Source of the DNA: Clostridiales bacterium
Lineage (GTDB): Bacteria; Bacillota; Clostridia; Lachnospirales; WQUN01
Direction of reading: 5' to 3'
Assembly (NCBI GenBank): GCA_031273705.1
Contig: JAISRJ010000124.1
Span: forward strand, 1-12,977
Length of the DNA stretch: 12,977 nucleotides
Below, piece by piece: positions 7,776-12,977 of the stretch (its first letter is position 1; every line of letters begins with the position of its first letter). The notes below the pieces were generated by a model. It worked only from the letters and a program-made list of their open reading frames with translations, was not told the origin of the DNA and did not search any database. Made by a program: the position numbers and the translations under genes.

Positions 7776-7804
7776 AATATAACATTAAACCGGCATAAAG
7801 TCAA
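7776..7804 (-). promoter_or_regulatory. Promoter of the hom-thrB-lysC-asd-pncB operon
   Basis: On the minus strand the -35 box is TTGACT (7804-7799), the spacer is 17 bases, and the -10 box is TATATT (7781-7776) preceded by TG one base away, giving an extended -10. Both boxes match the vegetative consensus at five of six positions. The -35 box overlaps the T run of the terminator of the preceding M23 gene. Transcription should start near 7769, leaving a leader of about 65 bases that holds the inverted repeat and GGAGGG. Confidence 0.75.
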
Positions 7805-7850
7805 AAAAGCTACTGTAGTACCACTCTTTTGTGGTTCACAGCAGCTTTTT
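7803..7850 (-). terminator. Intrinsic terminator of the murA/M23 unit
   Basis: A 13-base outer stem (7838-7850 with 7804-7816, one G-U pair) encloses an inner ACCAC/GTGGT stem (7820-7824 with 7831-7835). On the minus strand it ends in a run of six T (7808-7803), starting about 12 bases after the M23 gene stop. The plus strand also shows a T run on the other side, so the structure could work in both directions, although both flanking genes read on the minus strand. Confidence 0.85.
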
Positions 7851-7861
7851 GTATGACTTAA

Positions 7862-8722
7862 TTAGTTAGTCGCTTCTGATGCGCTAAGCTGTACTAATAC
7901 GGTTAGCGGATCAACTGTAAGATCATCTTTAGTAACTTTTAGTGTTAAATGATTGCCCAATAAAACGCCGTAAATTGTGGGATTAGATACCCCGCCTATC
8001 ACTTGACCACTTTTAACAACGTCGCCTTCTTTAACCAACACACCGTCCATCAACTGACCGTATGTAGTTGTCCAGCCATTGCCGTTATCAATAACAATCG
8101 TATTACCGTCTCTGCGGGTTTCCTCTATTTTCAGCACAACGCCTTCCGCCGAAGCTTTAACAGGAGTACCCGCTTGCGCCGCGATACAAATATTGTCGTT
8201 GGTCCTGTATTGATCGAGAGTTTTGTCATACACCATGTGATCTGTACTGTATTCCATCAAAATTTCACCAACCACAGGCCATTCCATAAGTTCGTCGTCG
8301 TCAAAGGTGTCAAAAACCGGAGCCGCTAGATCTTCGTCAGATTCCTCAGCTTTTTCTTCCTCTATGGCGGGTGTTTGAGTTGCCGCGGGCGTTGCGCTTG
8401 CGACAGGCGCTGCGCTGGGCTTGGGTGTAGCCTTAGCCATTGCCATTTGCTCGTTTGCGCGAATCTGAGCCTCCGATTGCGCTTGCGCGATCAAGTCCTC
8501 GTCCGCGGGTGTGCTGACACCTATCTGCGGATTTGGTGATGTTTTGCTTGCGTTTGTTTCGTCCAATTGACTTTCTATGCCATTGTTGTTTTTAAGTTTA
8601 GCCTGTTGAACATTATAATATGAAACAACGGCTGCTAAAATTAAAACTACGCCGACACATGAGTACAACGCCACAAAAAAGCTTTTCTTCCTGAATATAC
8701 TGTCTTCTGGCAGTTTTTTCAT
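7862..8722 (-). CDS. SpoIIQ-like membrane-anchored M23 (LytM) protein, probably non-catalytic
   Basis: The 286-residue product has a short basic N-terminus, one transmembrane segment at about 15-35, an Ala/Pro/Thr-rich then acidic linker at about 80-145, and an M23/LytM domain at about 148-276. The stretch WPVVGEILMEYSTD and the following YDKTLDQYRT are typical of SpoIIQ-type proteins, which sit in the forespore membrane, face the intermembrane space and pair with SpoIIIAH during engulfment. The metallopeptidase residues are mostly replaced: Asn175 for the first His, Cys179 for the Asp, Gln223 for the catalytic His, and Thr260 for the last zinc His. Only His258 remains. The protein is therefore probably structural. 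The start has a near-perfect GGAGGTGAC. Its place next to murA fits the spoIIQ neighbourhood in Bacillus, though spoIID is missing between them. A non-sporulation M23 adaptor remains possible. Confidence 0.85.
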   Translation of the reverse strand: MKKLPEDSIFRKKSFFVALYSCVGVVLILAAVVSYYNVQQAKLKNNNGIESQLDETNASKTSPNPQIGVSTPADEDLIAQAQSEAQIRANEQMAMAKATPKPSAAPVASATPAATQTPAIEEEKAEESDEDLAAPVFDTFDDDELMEWPVVGEILMEYSTDHMVYDKTLDQYRTNDNICIAAQAGTPVKASAEGVVLKIEETRRDGNTIVIDNGNGWTTTYGQLMDGVLVKEGDVVKSGQVIGGVSNPTIYGVLLGNHLTLKVTKDDLTVDPLTVLVQLSASEATN

Positions 8723-8730
8723 ACTGTCAC

Positions 8731-8754
8731 CTCCAGCGTTATTATTGCCTGGAG
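8731..8754 (-). promoter_or_regulatory. Possible hairpin masking the ribosome site of the M23 gene
   Basis: CTCCAG at 8749-8754 can pair with CTGGAG at 8731-8736 in the minus-strand transcript, across a 12-base loop. The 3' arm overlaps the GGAGG of the M23 gene's Shine-Dalgarno sequence. The stem is only 6 bases, so regulation is speculative. Confidence 0.25.
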
Positions 8755-8797
8755 AATTTTGGTTTAATCATCCCAAACAATTAATTTCTAAATTTTT

Positions 8798-10093
8798 CTA
8801 ATTATTTTTCTCGCAGTCTCCCTGATTCTTAGGATCCTCCACGCGAACTATCTTCGCTCCAAGACTTCTCAATTTTTTATCCAGGTCACAATAGCCGCGT
8901 TCGATATGATAAATATCCCCTATCTCTGTGTCTCCTTTCGCTCTTAAAGCGGCTAAAGCTAAAGCCGCGCCCGCTCTTAAATCCGTCGCTTTTACCTGTG
9001 CGCCCGTTAAATTCTTAACGCCTTCTATAACAGCGCTTCGGCTTTCGATCTTTATTTCGGCGCCCATACGTTTTAATTCGCCCACGTGCATAAATCTATT
9101 TTCAAAAACCGTCTCGGTCACAATGCTGGTTCCTTCCGCCAATGTAAGCAAACTCATGAATTGCGCCTGCATATCAGTGGGGAAGCCGGGGTAAGGAAGT
9201 GTCTTGGCGTCGGCGGCTTTTAGATGAACGTTATCTCCGTTTACACGCAATCCGTTCTCTGTCTCCGAAACTACCAGATTGACTTCTTTTAACTTTGCAA
9301 TCAGCGGCTTTAAATGATCGGCGACGACGTTAGTGACTGTTATATCCCCGCCGGTCACACCCGCGGCGACCATGAATGTACCGGCTTCTATCCTGTCGGG
9401 GATTACGGTATGATCCGTTTCCCGCAGAGATTTAACGCCGCTTATGCGGATGGTATCCGTACCGGCACCTCTTATTTCGGCTCCGGCGGAGTTGAGAAAA
9501 TTCGCCAGATCTACAATTTCCGGCTCTACGGCGCAGTTTTCAAGCACCGTCACGCCGTCCGCCAAAACCGCCGCCATCATAATATTTTCCGTTGCGCCCA
9601 CACTGGGAAAGTCCAGATAAATTCTGGCTCCGTGCAATCGTTTGGCGGTCGCTCTTACATAGCCGTGCTCTTGCTCTATTTTTGCGCCCAAAGCGACGAA
9701 GCCTTTTAAATGCAAATCCACAGGACGCGTACCAATCGCGCACCCTCCGGGCAGCGGTACATGCACTCTGCCCAACCTGGCCAGCAGCGGTCCCATAATC
9801 AAAAATGAGGCCCTCATCTTTCCTACCAAGTCGTAGCTCGCTTCCCAATTTAAACTATCTTGCGCGTATAATTCTATAACACCGGAATCTTCGTCCGTTT
9901 TTATTTTAACCCCTATACTCTCCAATAGCTTCTCCATTGTTTGTACATCGCTCAAGTTGGGCGCTTCACGTATTACGCAAGTGCCCTCCGAAAGAATTCC
10001 CGCGGCTAACACCGGCAAGACCGCGTTTTTAGAGCCGCAAACTTTAACGCTACCCTTTAGCGGGGGACTGTTGCTTATAACAAATTTTGCCAC
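8798..10093 (-). CDS. murA: UDP-N-acetylglucosamine 1-carboxyvinyltransferase
   Basis: MurA transfers enolpyruvate from phosphoenolpyruvate to UDP-N-acetylglucosamine, the first committed cytosolic step of peptidoglycan synthesis, and is the target of fosfomycin. The 431-residue product has the normal length. Seen: GSKNAVLPVLAAG (20-32) with the conserved Lys22-Asn23 pair, and the catalytic loop LPGGCAIGTRPVDLH with Cys118, the residue modified by fosfomycin in sensitive enzymes. Also visible are YPGFPTDMQAQ and a C-terminal RAGAALALAAL. The start is GTG at 10093, with GGAGGG about 6 bases upstream. No terminator separates it from the M23 gene 75 bases downstream, so the two may be cotranscribed. 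Many Firmicutes carry two murA copies; which one this is cannot be told here, though a SpoIIQ neighbour resembles the B. subtilis murAA locus. Confidence 0.96.
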   Translation of the reverse strand: MAKFVISNSPPLKGSVKVCGSKNAVLPVLAAGILSEGTCVIREAPNLSDVQTMEKLLESIGVKIKTDEDSGVIELYAQDSLNWEASYDLVGKMRASFLIMGPLLARLGRVHVPLPGGCAIGTRPVDLHLKGFVALGAKIEQEHGYVRATAKRLHGARIYLDFPSVGATENIMMAAVLADGVTVLENCAVEPEIVDLANFLNSAGAEIRGAGTDTIRISGVKSLRETDHTVIPDRIEAGTFMVAAGVTGGDITVTNVVADHLKPLIAKLKEVNLVVSETENGLRVNGDNVHLKAADAKTLPYPGFPTDMQAQFMSLLTLAEGTSIVTETVFENRFMHVGELKRMGAEIKIESRSAVIEGVKNLTGAQVKATDLRAGAALALAALRAKGDTEIGDIYHIERGYCDLDKKLRSLGAKIVRVEDPKNQGDCEKNN

Positions 10094-10122
10094 TATATAC
10101 CCTCCTCGTCACACATAGTTAT

Positions 10123-10151
10123 ATTATCGCCACGAAAAGATTGAGTTATAA
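10123..10151 (-). promoter_or_regulatory. Candidate murA promoter
   Basis: On the minus strand TTATAA (10151-10146) and GATAAT (10128-10123) are separated by 17 bases, about 30 bases upstream of the murA GTG. The -35 match is only moderate. The -35 box overlaps by one base the -35 of the der promoter on the other strand. Confidence 0.35.
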
Positions 10152-10169
10152 TAATTTGTATGATATAGT
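10141..10169 (+). promoter_or_regulatory. Promoter of der-plsY
   Basis: TTGAGT (10141-10146) and TATAGT (10164-10169) are separated by 17 bases, and TG at 10161-10162 makes an extended -10. Transcription should begin near 10176, about 33 bases before the der ATG, leaving GGAAGG (10192-10197) as ribosome site. Confidence 0.65.
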
Positions 10170-10208
10170 ACAGGAGCGTGTTGGAAAAAGTGGAAGGCGT
10201 GAAAGCGG

Positions 10209-11525
10209 ATGAAACCAATATTAGCGGTCGTCGGTCGGCCAAACGTGGGTAAATCTACGTTATTTAATAAAATTGTGGGTCGCAGGGTTGCCATTGTTGA
10301 GGACACCCCGGGCGTAACGCGTGACAGAATCTACGCCGACGCCGAATGGCTGCGTTATAAATTTACAATTATAGATACCGGTGGTTTGGATCCGGAATCA
10401 GAAGATATTGTTAAGCGTCAGATTTTACAGCAAGCGGAACTCGCGATGGAAATCGCGGATGTAATATTGTTTGTAGTGGATTCAAAGACCGGTCCGATAG
10501 AAGCCGACATGGATGTGGCGAACATGTTGCGCAAAACTCGTAAACCTGTAATAGTCGCCGCCAATAAAGCTGATAATATGATAAGCGGCGCGTTGGACGC
10601 TTATGAGTTTTATTCGCTTGGGCTGGGCGAACCGTCGCCGGTGTCCGCGGAGCAGGGTTTGGGAACGGGGGACTTGCTGGATGAAATTGTAAAGCGCTTC
10701 CCCAATCCGGAAGAAGAAGCCGCGAACGAGGACGCGATCCGCGTAGCCGTGTTGGGTAAACCCAATGTGGGTAAAAGCTCATTGATAAATAAGATTTTGG
10801 GGGAAAACCGTCTGATTGTCAGCGATGTGCCCGGTACAACGCGGGACGCAATCGACTCGGAGGCGACGTTGGACGGTCAACGATATATATTTATAGATAC
10901 CGCGGGTATACGGCGTAAAGCCCGGATAAAAGAAAATATAGAGCGGTATTCCATACTAAGGGCTGTATCCGCGGTTTCCAGAGCGGATGTGTGCGTCTTG
11001 CTTATCGACGCGGAGGAAGGCATAACAGAGCAGGATTCTAAAATAGCCGGTATCGCTTTTGAACGCGGAAAGGCCATTGTTATTGCGGTAAATAAGTGGG
11101 ACTTGATAGAAAAAGACGATAAGACCATGAACATCTTTATGAAAGATATCGCTAACGAGCTGTCTTTTATTTCGTTCGCGCCCAAATTGTTTATCTCTGC
11201 GAAAACCGGTCAGAGAATAAATAAATTATTTGAGCTGATAATCATGACTTATCAGAATCATTCTATGCGTATTTCTACCGGCGTGCTTAACGAGGTCCTG
11301 ACAGAGGCGATGGCTGTAAATCAGCCGCCGTCAGATAAGGGCAGACAATTAAAAATCTATTATTCTACTCAAGTCTCGGTCAAGCCGCCAACATTTGTAC
11401 TATTCGTAAACGACAGCGAGCTTATGCACTTTTCATACAAGAGATATATAGAAAACCAACTGCGTGAATCGTTTGGTTTTGTAGGAACCCCGATTCATTT
11501 TGTTATACGAAACAAAAAAAAGTAG
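10209..11525 (+). CDS. der: Ribosome biogenesis GTPase Der (EngA)
   Basis: Der is an essential tandem GTPase acting in late assembly of the 50S ribosomal subunit. The 438-residue product shows two complete G domains and a C-terminal KH-like domain (about 350-436). In the first domain: GRPNVGKS (9-16), DTGG (56-59), NKAD (119-122) and SAE (145-147). In the second: GKPNVGKS (183-190), DTAG (230-233), NKWD (295-298) and SAK (330-332). All G motifs are intact. The ATG at 10209 follows GGAAGG at a slightly long spacing of 11 bases, and the frame begins with the family-typical MKPILAVVGRPNVGKS. The gene is followed 9 bases later by plsY, an adjacency common in Firmicutes, and is divergent from murA. 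Confidence 0.98.
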   Translation: MKPILAVVGRPNVGKSTLFNKIVGRRVAIVEDTPGVTRDRIYADAEWLRYKFTIIDTGGLDPESEDIVKRQILQQAELAMEIADVILFVVDSKTGPIEADMDVANMLRKTRKPVIVAANKADNMISGALDAYEFYSLGLGEPSPVSAEQGLGTGDLLDEIVKRFPNPEEEAANEDAIRVAVLGKPNVGKSSLINKILGENRLIVSDVPGTTRDAIDSEATLDGQRYIFIDTAGIRRKARIKENIERYSILRAVSAVSRADVCVLLIDAEEGITEQDSKIAGIAFERGKAIVIAVNKWDLIEKDDKTMNIFMKDIANELSFISFAPKLFISAKTGQRINKLFELIIMTYQNHSMRISTGVLNEVLTEAMAVNQPPSDKGRQLKIYYSTQVSVKPPTFVLFVNDSELMHFSYKRYIENQLRESFGFVGTPIHFVIRNKKK

Positions 11526-11534
11526 GAGGACGTT

Positions 11535-12149
11535 TTGATTCGGATACTTTGCGTTTTGACCGGATATTTTTTGGGATGTATCCAGACGGCATACTTGGCG
11601 GGTAAGATTAAACAAAATATAGATATAAGGCACCACGGAAGCGGAAACGCGGGAACGTCCAACGCTGTTCGAGTGTTGGGGTTCGGGACAGGGGTAATAG
11701 TTTTTATCTGCGACTTGCTTAAAGCTATAATTGCTTTTATAATATGCGCTCAATTATATAACGGCGCCAATCCTTTGATATTAGGTATGTATGGTGGCCT
11801 TGGCGCGGTGCTGGGGCATAACTTTCCTGTGTTTCTTCGATTTAAAGGCGGCAAGGGTATAGCGGCTTCGCTGGGCGTGTTAATCGCGCTGGATTGGAGA
11901 GCCTCGTTGATCGTTCTCGCTGTCGGGGTTATCCTGATTGCGGCTACAAGGTTTATTTCTTTGGCGTCTATGACCATGTTGATTTTGATGCCGGTGATGT
12001 GTTTTACATTCAGACTTCCCCCCGAGATTGGGATAATAGCCTTATTCCTCGCCGTGATGGCTTTGGTTCAACATAGAGAAAATATTAAACGGCTGATTGA
12101 GGGAAAAGAACGAAAGTTTAGCTTCAAACACGATCCCAATCAAGTATAA
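11535..12149 (+). CDS. plsY: Acyl-phosphate:glycerol-3-phosphate acyltransferase PlsY
   Basis: PlsY is an integral membrane enzyme that acylates glycerol-3-phosphate with acyl-phosphate made by PlsX, giving lysophosphatidate, the first step of phospholipid synthesis in most Gram-positives. The 204-residue product has several hydrophobic segments (about 1-22, 50-75, 80-102, 112-137, 140-178) and the three conserved PlsY motifs: GSGNAGTSNAVR (35-46), GHNFPVFLRFKGGKG (94-108) and HRENIKRLIEGKE (180-192). The start is TTG at 11535, with AGGAGGA at 11524-11530 overlapping the der stop region. It lies 9 bases after der and is cotranscribed with it. The usual next gene in many Clostridia, gpsA, is not present. 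Confidence 0.96.
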   Translation: MIRILCVLTGYFLGCIQTAYLAGKIKQNIDIRHHGSGNAGTSNAVRVLGFGTGVIVFICDLLKAIIAFIICAQLYNGANPLILGMYGGLGAVLGHNFPVFLRFKGGKGIAASLGVLIALDWRASLIVLAVGVILIAATRFISLASMTMLILMPVMCFTFRLPPEIGIIALFLAVMALVQHRENIKRLIEGKERKFSFKHDPNQV

Positions 12150-12174
12150 AGGCGATTTTTGCTATATATTTTTC

Positions 12175-12204
12175 TTGTAAATGGGTCGAGTCTTATTATA
12201 TAAT
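12175..12204 (+). promoter_or_regulatory. Promoter of the secreted stalk-domain gene
   Basis: TTGTAA (12175-12180) and a perfect TATAAT (12199-12204) are separated by 18 bases. A start near 12211 would give a leader of about 70 bases ending in GGAGG. I see no clear intrinsic terminator between plsY and this promoter, so read-through from der-plsY is also possible. Confidence 0.6.
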
Positions 12205-12281
12205 TTATAGAAGTTTTACAAAATATGTAAAAAAGGGAAGAGCGATTGTTTTATAAATAATTTATCCACGGAGGGATTAAT

Positions 12282-12977
12282 TTGTACAAAAAAACTCTTG
12301 CGGCGGCGATTTTTGCCGCCATTACGCTTATCCTTACCGCTTTGGTTTCGGCGAATTCGTCCGCGACGGAAAGGATTACACCTAATAAATTGATTATAGA
12401 TTGGAATGATAACCGATTTAAAAGGACCGAGATAAATATATTCCGCATTCGCGGGTACAATGTCGCTCAATTGCGCGCGCTGGTCGGCGCTTGCGGAGGA
12501 AACATACTAAAGCTTGAGGATAATACATATCAGATTGTAAAAACGTCTGAGGTCTTAACGAATTTTGATGCAATCGGTTTTACAGGGGCGCAGGATGTAA
12601 AAGTACAGATTAATGTCACTCAAATACGGGATATTAGCGGCGCGTTAATTACGCCCGGTCAGCCGGGGTGGGTTTATCTGCCGGATCATCAGTACAACTG
12701 GGGCAGTCTGCGAGATATTTTAGCCGCGATGTCTTTAGAGATTATTTCGTTTTCGGACGATCCGGTGTTAGCGGAGACGCGTGTGGTGTTGGGCGACAAG
12801 GCTGCCGGTTCCGCGAATACACTTAAAGGTTTGTACACTCGCGCCGAGCTGGATAAAATGCTAAAAATTATTTACGACTTGGAAGCCGTTAATTCTAGGG
12901 CCGACGCGTTAGGCACTTCTATATACGCGTCGTCGCCTGATATCACGACTCCATTTTACCCCGGGGTTTTAAAGGAA
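12282..12977 (+). CDS. Secreted protein with two stalk-like repeats, C-terminus outside the window
   Basis: An open frame of 232 codons starts at TTG (12282-12284), with GGAGG at 12270-12274 seven bases upstream, and is still open at the window end. A stop at 12258-12260 closes the frame upstream, so TTG is the best start. The N-terminus is a classical signal peptide: YKK, a hydrophobic core at about 6-22, and a cleavage site probably after VSA (24) or SSA (28). The mature part has two units resembling the copper-amine-oxidase N-terminal 'stalk' domain of Firmicutes secreted proteins: INIFRIRGYNVAQLRALVGA (51-70) and a weaker second unit with HQYNWGSLRDILAAM (136-150). The domain is thought to support surface display or wall-binding proteins. 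A region with YTRAELDKMLKIIYDLEAVN follows, without a recognised domain. The actual function probably lies in the missing C-terminal part. Confidence 0.8.
   Translation, partial: MYKKTLAAAIFAAITLILTALVSANSSATERITPNKLIIDWNDNRFKRTEINIFRIRGYNVAQLRALVGACGGNILKLEDNTYQIVKTSEVLTNFDAIGFTGAQDVKVQINVTQIRDISGALITPGQPGWVYLPDHQYNWGSLRDILAAMSLEIISFSDDPVLAETRVVLGDKAAGSANTLKGLYTRAELDKMLKIIYDLEAVNSRADALGTSIYASSPDITTPFYPGVLKE

Noticed and set aside
7705..7803. T-box or lysine riboswitch ahead of hom
   Set aside because: The predicted leader is about 65 bases, too short, and no T-box sequence, specifier stem or lysine-riboswitch core was seen.
1..12977. CRISPR array, tRNA or rRNA genes, insertion sequences or prophage genes
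   Set aside because: No regularly spaced repeats, cloverleaf sequences, transposase or phage proteins were recognised; the window is nearly filled with housekeeping genes.

Overview
The window looks like chromosomal core DNA from a low-to-medium G+C, probably spore-forming member of the Firmicutes (Clostridia side). The reasons are strong AGGAGG-type ribosome binding sites, frequent TTG and GTG starts, the der-plsY pair, murA next to a SpoIIQ-like M23 protein, and a stalk-domain secreted protein. This is inferred from gene content; no rRNA or other taxonomic marker is present.

Layout. Positions 1-177 (minus) hold the start of an unrecognised membrane protein that leaves the window, directly behind rarA (182-1504, minus), which has its own promoter. 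A 386-base gap (1505-1890) is very A+T-rich on the rarA side and more G+C-rich near pncB. From 7704 down to 1891 runs a five-gene minus-strand operon: hom, thrB, lysC, asd, pncB. The hom/thrB and asd/pncB junctions are ATGA overlaps, and a good extended -10 promoter sits just behind the terminator of the preceding gene. Next come a SpoIIQ-like M23 protein (7862-8722, minus) and murA (8798-10093, minus). A short divergent promoter region separates murA from der (10209-11525, plus) and plsY (11535-12149, plus). The last gene (12282 to the end, plus) encodes a secreted protein with two stalk-like repeats and has its own promoter.

How the genes work together. LysC, Asd, Hom and ThrB take aspartate to O-phosphohomoserine; thrC is not in the window. 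PncB makes nicotinate mononucleotide for NAD salvage and is translationally coupled to asd. MurA begins peptidoglycan precursor synthesis, PlsY makes lysophosphatidate for membrane lipids, Der is a ribosome assembly GTPase, and RarA acts at stalled replication forks. The M23 protein resembles the forespore-side SpoIIQ of the engulfment complex but has lost almost all of the metallopeptidase residues.

I see no clearly new biological system. The points most worth checking are the degenerate SpoIIQ-like protein, pncB inside the threonine operon, the inverted repeat in the hom leader with a related 13-base element elsewhere, and the secreted stalk-domain gene where gpsA might be expected.
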